Shown in pieces: positions 54,842-62,862 of a stretch of DNA of 64,000 nucleotides. This DNA is from Actinokineospora alba (GTDB lineage Bacteria; Actinomycetota; Actinomycetes; Mycobacteriales; Pseudonocardiaceae). The position numbers and the translations under genes were made by a program. Under the pieces are notes generated by a model. It did no database searches. It saw only the letters and a program-made list of their open reading frames with translations, and had not been told where the DNA came from. Numbering within the stretch: position 1 is the stretch's first letter; each line of letters begins with the position of its first letter. The stretch spans positions 496,001 to 560,000 of the forward strand of contig NZ_SNXU01000001.1 in assembly GCF_004362515.1 (NCBI RefSeq), read 5' to 3'.

Positions 54842-56938
54842 TTGAGCGTCACCCCTGAGCCCGCCACCGCCCCCGCCGAGGCGTCCGCCTCCGGCAGCGC
54901 GACCGCCACCGCCACGACCAGCACGCAGGTCGAGCCGCAGGAGCAGACCCTGCACGAGTTCGTGCTGACCCTGCTCACCGACGAGTCCGCGCGCGCCGAC
55001 TTCGCGCAGGACCCGGCCGCGGCCCTCGCGGGCGCCGGCCTCGGTGACGTCACCGCCCAGGACGTCCAGGACGTCATCCCGCTGGTCGTCGACACCCCGG
55101 GCCTCGGTGGCCTGGACCTGCCGACCTGCGACAGCGCGATCGAGCAGCTCACCGCCGTCGCCGACGTCGCGGGCAGCAGGTCCGAGACCGATGGCCACTG
55201 CGAGACCGATGGCTCGCTGACCAGCGGCCTGACCGGGCTCGCCGACCTCGGCGGCCTCGCGGGCACCGGCGACGTCGCCGGCTCCCTTGACGGCATCACC
55301 GGCTCCCTCGTCGCGGGGACCGACAACGCCCTGCTGTCCGCGGTCTTCGACGGCGGCCTGACCGAGGGTGTCGGCGCGGGCTCGCTCGACACCGTCGTCG
55401 GCGGCGGCGCCGGCGAGCTGGCCTACGGCCTCGACGGCCTCACGGGCGCCGTGTCCGCCGGTTCGGCGCAGTTCGCGGGCGAGGGCGTGGTCGACGCGAC
55501 CCTGGACGGCGTGACCGGCAGCCTGGGCCTCGACACCGACTTCTTCAGCACCGCCAACGTCGTCACCGCGACGACCGATGGCGTCGAGTCCGCGTTCGGC
55601 GGCACCTCGGCCCTGGGCGCCGTGACCGGCAGCTCGAACCTCGGCCTCGACGGCGGCGCGGGCATCCTCAACATCGAGACCGACCAGTTCGCGCTGGGCG
55701 GCCTCGTCGAGGGCTCGACCCAGGGCGTGGAGACCGCCGCGGCGTTCGACTCGGCCGTGGCCGCCGTCTCCGGTGGCTCGTCGGTCGGTGTCGACGGTGC
55801 CAGCGGTGCCTTCGGCGTCGAGACCGACCAGGCCGCGGTGTCCGGTGGCATCACCGGCTCCACCGGCGGCGTCGAGACGGTCTTCGGCGGCGACGTCGCG
55901 GGCCTCGGCAACCTCGGTGGCGGCCTGACCGCGAGCACCGACGGTGTCGGCGTCGCGTTCGGCAGCGAGTCGGCCCTCGGCGCCAACGGTGGCGCCCTGA
56001 CCCTGGGCACCGACGGCGCCGCGGGCGGAGTCGACCTGGGTGTCGGTTCCGCCGACCTGGCGCTGGCCGCCTCGGGCGAGCTCGCGGGCACCGTGTCGGT
56101 CGGCGGCCAGGAGCTGTCCCTGCCGGAGCTGTCGGCTCCGTCGCTGGGTGGCCTCCCGGCGCTCGACGGCCTCCCCGTCGGCATCCCGTCGCTGGACGGC
56201 CTGCCGGTCGAGGTCCCCTCGCTGGACAGCCTGCCCCTCGAGGTCCCGTCGCTCGACGCCCTCCCGGGTCTCCCGTCGCTCGACGGCCTGCCCGTCGACG
56301 TCCCCTCGCTGGACAGCCTGCCCCTCGAGGTCCCGTCCCTCGACGCCCTCCCGGCCCTCCCGGCGGTCCCCGCCCTCCCGGCCCTTGAGGTCCCGTCGCT
56401 GGGCGACCTGCCCTCGGCCGGTCTGCCCGAGCTGGGCACCGACCCGTCGGACCTGCTCGACTCGGACCTGCTGCGCGGCGACGACACCGCGGGCACGACC
56501 GTGGCGAACTACGTCTCCGCGGGCGGCAGCCTGGTCGCGGGCGCGGTCGCGTCCGGTTCGGCCAACCTCGGTGGCATCCTGACCACCACGGGCGCCGACG
56601 TCGCCGACCAGATCGAGTCCGGCTCGGCGACCGTCGCCGACCAGATCGCCAACCTGCCCGCGGTGCCGGTCTCCATCCCGGCGGACCTGCCGACCGACCT
56701 CCCGGTCGACCTGCCGACGGACCTGCCGACCGAGCTCCCGGTCGACCTGCCGACGGACCTGCCGGTCAGCCTGCCGGGTCTGCCGGACCTGCCGGTCGCC
56801 AACCCGCTGCCCGACCTCGGCGCGGCGCTGCCGGACGTGGGTGGCCTGGTCAACGACAGCCCGCTGGGCGCCGTGACCGGCGACGCCGGCCTGCCTGACG
56901 TGGGCGGACTCGTCAACGACCTCAACCTCGGTCTCTAA
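54842..56938 (+). CDS. IniB N-terminal-domain repeat protein
   Basis: The 698-residue product carries an IniB-type N-terminal domain near residues 35-85 (LHEFVLTLLTDESARADFAQ, AALAGAGLGDVTAQDVQDV). It continues into a Gly/Ala/Ser/Asp-rich region made of imperfect repeats (TDGVESAFGG..., LGLDGGAGILNIETDQ). A Leu/Pro-rich end follows with repeats of LPVEVPSLDSLP and LPTDLPVDLP. The TTG at 54842 is preferred because GGAG lies six bases before it, whereas the in-frame ATG 54830 has none. In mycobacteria IniB is induced by cell-wall inhibitors with IniA and IniC. The repeats suggest an extended scaffold. The protein is very low complexity, so orthology beyond the N domain is weak. Confidence 0.85.
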   Translation: MSVTPEPATAPAEASASGSATATATTSTQVEPQEQTLHEFVLTLLTDESARADFAQDPAAALAGAGLGDVTAQDVQDVIPLVVDTPGLGGLDLPTCDSAIEQLTAVADVAGSRSETDGHCETDGSLTSGLTGLADLGGLAGTGDVAGSLDGITGSLVAGTDNALLSAVFDGGLTEGVGAGSLDTVVGGGAGELAYGLDGLTGAVSAGSAQFAGEGVVDATLDGVTGSLGLDTDFFSTANVVTATTDGVESAFGGTSALGAVTGSSNLGLDGGAGILNIETDQFALGGLVEGSTQGVETAAAFDSAVAAVSGGSSVGVDGASGAFGVETDQAAVSGGITGSTGGVETVFGGDVAGLGNLGGGLTASTDGVGVAFGSESALGANGGALTLGTDGAAGGVDLGVGSADLALAASGELAGTVSVGGQELSLPELSAPSLGGLPALDGLPVGIPSLDGLPVEVPSLDSLPLEVPSLDALPGLPSLDGLPVDVPSLDSLPLEVPSLDALPALPAVPALPALEVPSLGDLPSAGLPELGTDPSDLLDSDLLRGDDTAGTTVANYVSAGGSLVAGAVASGSANLGGILTTTGADVADQIESGSATVADQIANLPAVPVSIPADLPTDLPVDLPTDLPTELPVDLPTDLPVSLPGLPDLPVANPLPDLGAALPDVGGLVNDSPLGAVTGDAGLPDVGGLVNDLNLGL

Positions 56939-56952
56939 GCACCGGGTGCGGT

Positions 56953-56988
56953 GAAGGCGGGGTCCTGGTCACAACGGACCCCGCCTTC
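56953..56988 (+). terminator. Hairpin between the iniB-like and iniA-like genes
   Basis: GAAGGCGGGGTCC at 56953-56965 pairs perfectly with GGACCCCGCCTTC at 56976-56988 over a 10-base loop. It ends ten bases before the iniA-like ATG. No T-run follows. It may partly terminate or stabilise the iniB message and set a lower level of the dynamin genes. Confidence 0.75.
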
Positions 56989-56997
56989 TTCACCTTG

Positions 56998-58839
56998 ATG
57001 GCCGAACACGGCACACTCGACCGGGTGATGGCACCGCCCTGGCTCGCAACCCTGGACGACACCATCCGTGCCTGCGCGGCGCACGACCGCTCGGATCTCG
57101 CCGAGAGACTGCTGCTGCGCCGGGCCCGGCTGCTGGAACCGGGTAGACGCGTGGTCATGTTCGGCCGCGCGGGCCAAGGCAAAAGCCAGCTGGTCAACGC
57201 CCTGATCAACGCCCCGGTGTGCGCGGTCGGCGACGACGTCACCACCGTGGTCCCCGCCGTGGTGCGCCATGCCGAGACCCCGACCGCCTCGGTCGTGACC
57301 GGATCGGTCCGACCCGCGCTCGGCGGCTCCATCGAACGCTCCGGCGCCCCCGTCGAATCGGTGAGCGCCCGGGCCAACAAGCTCGCGAAGGTCCGCGACG
57401 ACGTCCTTCGCTCCGAGATCGGCCTGCCCCGCACGCTGCTCAGCGCGGGCCTGGTCCTGGTCGACTCCCCCGCCGTCGGCGACGCGCGGTGCCCCCGGAC
57501 CATCCGGGCGATGGGCGCGCTGGCCGAAGCCGACGCCGCTGTGCTGGTCACCGACGCCACCGGCGAGCTGACCGCGCTGGAACTGGACGTGCTGAGCCAG
57601 ATCGTGCGGCTGTGCCCGACCGTCGTGGTCGTCCTCACCAAGATCGACATCGTGCCGGACTGGCGGGACGTCGCCGAGGCCGACCGGCGCGCCCTGGAAG
57701 AGGCCGGACTGCCCTCGACGGTGATCCCCGTGTCCTCGGCGCTGCGATTGGCCGCCGTGCGGGCCGATGACCGCGGGCTCAACGCCGAGTCCGGCTTCGG
57801 CGACCTGATCACGCACTTCCAGAAGTCGATCCTGGCCGACCCGGGCGCCGTGGTCGCCAAGGCGGCCGCCGCGACGAGCAAGCTGGCGCTCGACCAGCTG
57901 ATCGCGCCGCTGCGTCAGGAATTCGAGGCCGCCACCCCGACCACCGACGCCGCGGCGCTCGCCGACTGGCACGCCGCGGGCCGCCGGGTCGAGGAACTGC
58001 AGCGGGAGGCGAGCCGCTGGCAGACCCAGCTCAGCGACGACGTCGCCGACCTGATGTCGGACGTGGAGTACGACCTGCGCGACCGCACCCGCAAGATCCT
58101 GCGCGAGGTCGACGACTACTTCGAGGTCGCCGACCCGGCGAAGGTGTGGGACGAGTTCGAGGAGTGGATGACCGAGAACCTCACCGCGCTGGCCGAGGTC
58201 AACTCCGACTGGCTGCTGGAGCGGTTCGAGTGGATCGCCAACCGGATCGCCCGCGAAGTCGTCCCCGACGCCGACCGGCTGCCCGCGTCGGTGCTGCGCG
58301 CGCTCACCGGCGAGCACACCGAGGGACTCCGCAAGCCGCACATCGAGAAGTTCACGCCGGTGCAGAAGCTGTTCGTCGGCCTGCGCGGGTCTTACAGCGG
58401 CCTGCTCATGTCCGGTCTCGCGACCACGCTCGCCGGTCTGCCGCTGATCAACCCGATCTCGATCGGCGCCGGCGCGGCCTTCGGCGCACGCAGCGTGTTC
58501 GAGGAGCGCGGCGCCCGGCTCAAGCGCAGGCAGGCGATCGCGAAGACCACCGCGCAGCGCCATGTCGACGACTTCTTCCTGTCCTACGGCAAGGAGACGA
58601 AGGACTCGATGCGGGTGATCCACCGCGCGCTGCGGGACCGGTTCGCCGAGGTCGCCCAGCGGCTGCGGGAGGAGGCCACCGCGTCCGCCCGCGAGATCAA
58701 ACGCGACCTGGAGGCGACGGCGGCCCGGCGCAGCGGCCGCGCCGCCGAGGTCCGCCGCGGCCTGGAGAGCCTGACGGCGCTGAGCGGCCGGATCGACGCC
58801 GCGCAGTCGCTGCCCGCGCCGCGAGGACTGACCGCGTGA
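56998..58839 (+). CDS. IniA-like bacterial dynamin GTPase
   Basis: The 613-residue protein has a G1 loop GRAGQGKS (56-63), G2-like TT in VGDDVTTVVPA, G3 variant DSPAVGD in place of DxxG, and G4 TKID. A helical stalk and a hydrophobic paddle-like region (LLMSGLATTLAGLPLINPIS) follow near residues 466-490, then a long charged coiled coil to the end. This is the bacterial dynamin-like plan of mycobacterial IniA, which remodels membranes under cell-wall stress. ATG 56998 is used; ribosome binding is weak, as the hairpin precedes it. It is coupled to the next gene by a GTGA overlap. Confidence 0.88.
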   Translation: MAEHGTLDRVMAPPWLATLDDTIRACAAHDRSDLAERLLLRRARLLEPGRRVVMFGRAGQGKSQLVNALINAPVCAVGDDVTTVVPAVVRHAETPTASVVTGSVRPALGGSIERSGAPVESVSARANKLAKVRDDVLRSEIGLPRTLLSAGLVLVDSPAVGDARCPRTIRAMGALAEADAAVLVTDATGELTALELDVLSQIVRLCPTVVVVLTKIDIVPDWRDVAEADRRALEEAGLPSTVIPVSSALRLAAVRADDRGLNAESGFGDLITHFQKSILADPGAVVAKAAAATSKLALDQLIAPLRQEFEAATPTTDAAALADWHAAGRRVEELQREASRWQTQLSDDVADLMSDVEYDLRDRTRKILREVDDYFEVADPAKVWDEFEEWMTENLTALAEVNSDWLLERFEWIANRIAREVVPDADRLPASVLRALTGEHTEGLRKPHIEKFTPVQKLFVGLRGSYSGLLMSGLATTLAGLPLINPISIGAGAAFGARSVFEERGARLKRRQAIAKTTAQRHVDDFFLSYGKETKDSMRVIHRALRDRFAEVAQRLREEATASAREIKRDLEATAARRSGRAAEVRRGLESLTALSGRIDAAQSLPAPRGLTA

Positions 58840-60011
58840 CTCTCGACGAGTCGGCCTGGGGCTTGCTTGACCGCGCGCTCGCGGTCTACCGGGACAGCCC
58901 GCGCGCCGACGGTTTCCTGCGGGCGCACCAGGCGCGGCTGCGCGGACCGCTGCGGCTGGCCATCGTCGGGCCCGCCGACTCCGGCCGCACCACGATGCTC
59001 AGCGCGATCGTCGGCGACGTCATCGGCACCGACCGGCTCGTCGTCGACTGGCCCGGCGAGGTCGAGCTGATCGACCCGAGCACCGACCACCACGTCGACG
59101 CCGACGCGACCGTGTACCTGTTGCCGCAGCCCGGATCCGACCTCGCCAAACTGCGTCCCGACCACCCGATCGCCCGGGCGACCCCGATCTCGACCATCGT
59201 GGTCCTCTCCCGGGCCGACGAACTCGGCGCTGGCCGCATCGACGCACTCGTCTCGGCGCGGCAGGTGGCCCGCCGCAACGCCAAGTCACCGGAGCTGACC
59301 GGGCTGTGCCAGGACGTCGTGGCTGTCGCGGGCCTGCTCGCGGTGGGCGGGTCGACGCTCTCGGTCGACGAGTTCGCGGTGCTCGACCGGATCGGCCAGC
59401 TGCCCCGCCCGGAGGCGGACGCGGCCCTGCTGTCGGTGGACCGGTTCATCGCGATGGACCCGATGATCCACACAGCGCTGCTGCGTCGGCTCGGACTGTT
59501 CGGCGTCCGAATCGGGATCAGCTTGGTACGCCGGGGAATCCGCGACCGCGACGGCGTCGCGACCGGGCTGATCCGGGCCAGCGGCATCACCGACCTGCGC
59601 GAGTCGATCGGCGCCTGCTTCGTCGACCGGGCCCCGGCCCTGCGCGCCCGCTCGGCGATGATGGCGCTGGACATGGTGCTGCGCATGGAACCCCGCCCCG
59701 ACGCGGCGACGATCGCGGCGGACTTGGAGCGGGTCCTGGCGGGCGCGCACGACTTCCGCGAACTGCGCCTGCTCGCGGCCCTGCGCACCGGCAGGGTGTC
59801 CTTCGGCGAAGCGGCGGAGGAAGCCACCGCGCTGCTGGGCGGCCGCGGAACCGACCCGTCGAGCAGGCTGTCGATGTCCGGCGACGCCTACGACGCCCTG
59901 CTGCGCTGGCGCGGCCACGCGGAGGACCCCCGACTGGCCGACCGGGAACGCCGGGCGGCGGCGGTGATCGCCCGCAGCTGCGAGGCCCTGGTCAGCGCCT
60001 ACGCACACTGA
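58836..60011 (+). CDS. IniC-like GTPase-related protein with altered P-loop
   Basis: The 391-residue product follows the iniA-like gene with a GTGA overlap and has the size and helical layout of IniC. Its nucleotide loop GPADSGRTT (45-52) has Arg51 where canonical GTPases have Lys, and the G3 region (VYLLPQPGSD) lacks a DxxG. The G4-like VLSRADELG has Asp but no NKxD. It probably binds GTP weakly or not at all and may be a regulatory partner of the dynamin. It ends in a helical domain. Its 3' end overlaps the convergent ferredoxin-like gene by 20 bases. Confidence 0.83.
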   Translation: MTLDESAWGLLDRALAVYRDSPRADGFLRAHQARLRGPLRLAIVGPADSGRTTMLSAIVGDVIGTDRLVVDWPGEVELIDPSTDHHVDADATVYLLPQPGSDLAKLRPDHPIARATPISTIVVLSRADELGAGRIDALVSARQVARRNAKSPELTGLCQDVVAVAGLLAVGGSTLSVDEFAVLDRIGQLPRPEADAALLSVDRFIAMDPMIHTALLRRLGLFGVRIGISLVRRGIRDRDGVATGLIRASGITDLRESIGACFVDRAPALRARSAMMALDMVLRMEPRPDAATIAADLERVLAGAHDFRELRLLAALRTGRVSFGEAAEEATALLGGRGTDPSSRLSMSGDAYDALLRWRGHAEDPRLADRERRAAAVIARSCEALVSAYAH

Positions 60012-60852
60012 CCGGTTCGAAATGCCGGATCGCCGCGGGGACCCTGGCCCGGCAGGTCAGCGGGGTGTCGCTGCGTTCGAAGACCGCGCGCACCCGGACG
60101 AGCCAGCCGTCCGCCAGTTCGACGTCCCACTCCTCGTGCGCGACCCGCTCGACCGACACCGGGGTGTACGAATCGAGGTCGCGCACACCAGTGCGCTCCC
60201 GCACGAACTGCTGCGCCGCCTGCGCCGCGGGCGGAAACGTCGACCGTCCACGCAACCGTGGCAGGTCAAGCCTTCCGGCCTCGAACTCGTCGGCGATCCC
60301 CGCCGCCGCGCGGGCTTCGACCTGCCCGAAGTAGAAGCCGTGCGGCAGCACCAACAGGTTCGCGGCGTATCGGTCGCCGCCGACATGTGAGCACTCCCAG
60401 GCTCGGCCGGGCCTGGTCGCCGCGAGCGCCGCCGCCACCGGCCTTCCCCGGACCGCGCAGCACGTGTCGTGCCTGCCGTGGGTGCACACGAGGTAGACCG
60501 GTTCCTCCGACGGTTCCCCGCGCGGGTCGGCGAGACCGAGGTCGAGCAGTTCGTCGTGGTCGTCGAACTCGTTCCACCACAACCGTTCCCGCCGCGCGTC
60601 GACCAACGCCCACTGACGCGGGCCCGGACCCGATCTGCCCGGGCGGCGGATCAGCAGCACCCGCGCCCCGATCTCGGCGGCCTGTTCCGTCACGGATCTG
60701 GCGACCTTCGGCGTCAGCGCCGACTCCCACAGCGCGTCCGGACCCCACGGCCCGGGTTGTTCGATCAGCACCCAGTGGTGGACCGGCGGCGCGCTCGCGC
60801 CGATCAGGTCGCCGCGGCGCAGGCAGCCGTCCGAGCACCGCTCCCGCGTCAC
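59992..60852 (-). CDS. Sucrase-ferredoxin-like (thioredoxin-fold 2Fe-2S) protein
   Basis: The 286-residue protein shows the Suc_Fer-like signature: VCTHGRHDTCCAVRG with Cys123, Cys131 and Cys132, then WECSHVGGDRYAANLLVLPHG with Cys154 and His156. These residues suit a thioredoxin-like [2Fe-2S] ferredoxin. An N-terminal extra pair (Cys6, Cys10 in RCSDGC) could be a further ligand or disulfide. The GTG at 60852 overlaps the JmjC stop (GTGA), and the JmjC start likewise overlaps the glycine-rich gene, making a three-gene unit. It may supply electrons to the oxygenase or act independently. The electron role is inferred. Confidence 0.85.
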   Translation of the reverse strand: MTRERCSDGCLRRGDLIGASAPPVHHWVLIEQPGPWGPDALWESALTPKVARSVTEQAAEIGARVLLIRRPGRSGPGPRQWALVDARRERLWWNEFDDHDELLDLGLADPRGEPSEEPVYLVCTHGRHDTCCAVRGRPVAAALAATRPGRAWECSHVGGDRYAANLLVLPHGFYFGQVEARAAAGIADEFEAGRLDLPRLRGRSTFPPAAQAAQQFVRERTGVRDLDSYTPVSVERVAHEEWDVELADGWLVRVRAVFERSDTPLTCRARVPAAIRHFEPVSVRRR

Positions 60853-62105
60853 ACTGGATCACCCATGGCGACCAGCATTCCCTCCCGGAGCAACCTGCGC
60901 ACCAGGACGATCTGGTCGGCCACGGGCAATCCGGGGATTTCCCCCACCACACAAGGCTCTCCGCCGAGCAACCCGGCCAGCGCGGGGGCCGTGGAGACCG
61001 GCAGCGAAAGCTGATCATCGGGTAGTTCGACCCGCACCCGGTCGCCCTCGGTCTCGAGCCGGTACCGCAGGCCCGGGCGGACGCGCACCCGCATGCCCTC
61101 GGCGACCGACTGAGCGGCGGCGACCTGGGCCAGCGGGCTGATCGGGGCGGGCCGGTTGCCCTGCCACACCCGGCCGCGCACCCGCCTTGCCACGTCGGCC
61201 GGGTCCGCCTTGGCGAGCACATCGGCCAAGGCGGCGACGGTCTGGGCGAGGTGGGGAGCGAGTTGGGCGGGGTCCGCGGCGTCGATGCCGAGCGGCAGGG
61301 ACGACCGGAGTTCGACGTCGTCGCCCGCGAGGGCGAGCAGGGCCTCGGCCAGCGCGTACCTGGTCAGGACGTGGATGCCGACGGTCAGGTGGGCGGAGAC
61401 CCCGCCGAGCGCGGTCGCCGAGTGCAGGTAACCGCGCGGGAGGTAGAGGGCGTCGCCGGGGGAGAGCACCGTGTCGATCAGCGGCGGCTGCCCGGCCCGC
61501 GCCGCGACCGCGTCGGCGCGGCGGTCCCATGGCTGGTCGCGCAGCGGGTCGCGGTGGACGGGTTCGTGGATGTGCCAGCGCTTGGTGCCGTCGAGTTGCA
61601 GGACGAACACGTCGTGCACGTCGTAGTGGGCGGCGAATCCGCGCGACGATGCGGGCGTGATGTAGGCGTTGACCTGCACGGGATGACCGAGGTCGACACC
61701 GAGCTGCCCGGCGAAGTCGATCAGCGGCGGCCAGAGCCGGTGCAGGCCTTGCAGGACCAGGGTGTGACCGTCGGCGAAGAGCCGGGTCACCTGGTCGTCG
61801 GCGACCTGGTCGGCGATCTCCGCGCCCACCCCGCCGCCGCGGGTGAACTGGTTCGAGCCGACGACGGCGCCGTTCTTGGCGACCCGCAGGAAGGGTGCGC
61901 GCAGGCCGCGTCGGGACAGCAGGTCGTCGACACCGGCCAGGGTCAGCAGGTCGTCGAATCCCTTCGGCAGCTCGGCCGCGGGACTGAGCAGCGGGGACCG
62001 GCCCCAGTGGGCCGAGGCGAAGTGGTCGGGATCGGTCGCCACGCAGCGGCGTAGGGCCGGGCGGTCAGTGGACCGCCCGGCCCGCCCGCCGGGGACAGTG
62101 GTCAC
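60849..62105 (-). CDS. JmjC/cupin-4 2-oxoglutarate and Fe(II) oxygenase (ROXA-like)
   Basis: The 418-residue enzyme has a double-stranded beta-helix with Fe ligands His160 and Asp162 in the HYD motif of AAHYDVHDVFVLQLDG and a distal His228 in LPRGYLHSA. A 2-oxoglutarate-type Lys175 lies in GTKRWHIHEP. The C-terminal half is helical with a winged-helix-like end, as in ROXA/YcfD and MINA/NO66 ribosomal oxygenases that hydroxylate Arg or His in proteins. GTG 62105 overlaps the glycine-rich gene stop (GTGA). The likely substrate is the upstream glycine-rich protein, which contains several His-Gly sites, or a ribosomal protein. The former is an inference from gene order. Confidence 0.87.
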   Translation of the reverse strand: MTTVPGGRAGRSTDRPALRRCVATDPDHFASAHWGRSPLLSPAAELPKGFDDLLTLAGVDDLLSRRGLRAPFLRVAKNGAVVGSNQFTRGGGVGAEIADQVADDQVTRLFADGHTLVLQGLHRLWPPLIDFAGQLGVDLGHPVQVNAYITPASSRGFAAHYDVHDVFVLQLDGTKRWHIHEPVHRDPLRDQPWDRRADAVAARAGQPPLIDTVLSPGDALYLPRGYLHSATALGGVSAHLTVGIHVLTRYALAEALLALAGDDVELRSSLPLGIDAADPAQLAPHLAQTVAALADVLAKADPADVARRVRGRVWQGNRPAPISPLAQVAAAQSVAEGMRVRVRPGLRYRLETEGDRVRVELPDDQLSLPVSTAPALAGLLGGEPCVVGEIPGLPVADQIVLVRRLLREGMLVAMGDPV

Positions 62106-62692
62106 CTGGAGCCGAAGCCGCCGGAGTCTTCCTCGCCACGGCCGCGGCCGGATTCGTCGTCGAGTCCGCTGCCCGCCCGGCCGCCCGATTCGGTGTCGCC
62201 GTAGGCGCCGCCACCGGAGCCGCCGGTCGCCGAACCATCGGCACCGCCGTCAGCGCCGCCGTCCGACCCGCCGAATCCGCCGCCACCGGAACCGCTTTCC
62301 GAGCCGCCGCCGCCGAAGCCGCCCCCACCGGAGCCACCGCCGCCGCCCGCGCCGCCGTCGGCACCGCCATCAGCACCGCCATCGGAACCGCCGCCGCCGA
62401 ACCCGCCGCCGCCACCACCGCCGGCACCACCACCGCCGGAGCCACCGCCGAAGCCGCCGCCACCGGCCCCACCGCCATCGGCGCCGCCGTCGTGTCCGCC
62501 GGGCGTTCCCTCAGCGCCGCCATCGGCCACGCCATGGCTGCCTCCGCCGCCGAATCCGCCGCCGCCCGCGCCACCGTCCGCGCCGCCGTCGGCGCCACCG
62601 TCATGACCTCCGGGCGAACCTTGCGCGCCCCCGTCCGCTACCCCGTGATTGCCCGCCTCGCCGCTGCGGATGTCGTCGTCGTCCAGGGACAT
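62102..62692 (-). CDS. Glycine/aspartate-rich repeat protein with HGVADGG motifs (possible precursor)
   Basis: The 196-residue product is mainly Gly, Ala, Asp and Ser. After MSLDDDDIRSGEAG it has two copies of a block HGVADGGAQGSPGGHDGG (copy 2: HGVADGGAEGTPGGHDGG). GGGGFGGGGS spacers follow, then DGGADGGADG runs and an acidic tail ending GGFGSR. His occurs only in the HGVADGG and GGHDGG sites. GGAGG before ATG 62692 supports the start. It lies at the head of a coupled operon with an Fe/2OG oxygenase and a ferredoxin-like protein, so it may be the substrate. No cleavage site for a leader is obvious. It could also be a surface or storage glycine-rich protein. Confidence 0.78.
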   Translation of the reverse strand: MSLDDDDIRSGEAGNHGVADGGAQGSPGGHDGGADGGADGGAGGGGFGGGGSHGVADGGAEGTPGGHDGGADGGGAGGGGFGGGSGGGGAGGGGGGGFGGGGSDGGADGGADGGAGGGGGSGGGGFGGGGSESGSGGGGFGGSDGGADGGADGSATGGSGGGAYGDTESGGRAGSGLDDESGRGRGEEDSGGFGSR

Positions 62693-62862
62693 GGTGTCCT
62701 CCGTGTTGTCGGCGTTGAGCTTCTACGCGGAACTGGTACCCCCATTCGGGGGTTTCCATGCCACCTTTTCACCAGGACCACCCGTTCCGGACCAGCGTTT
62801 ATGCGCCATCTACTCCGGGTAGTTCAAAGTCGGCTGGGAGACGATCGAGCGGAGGGTGGGCC

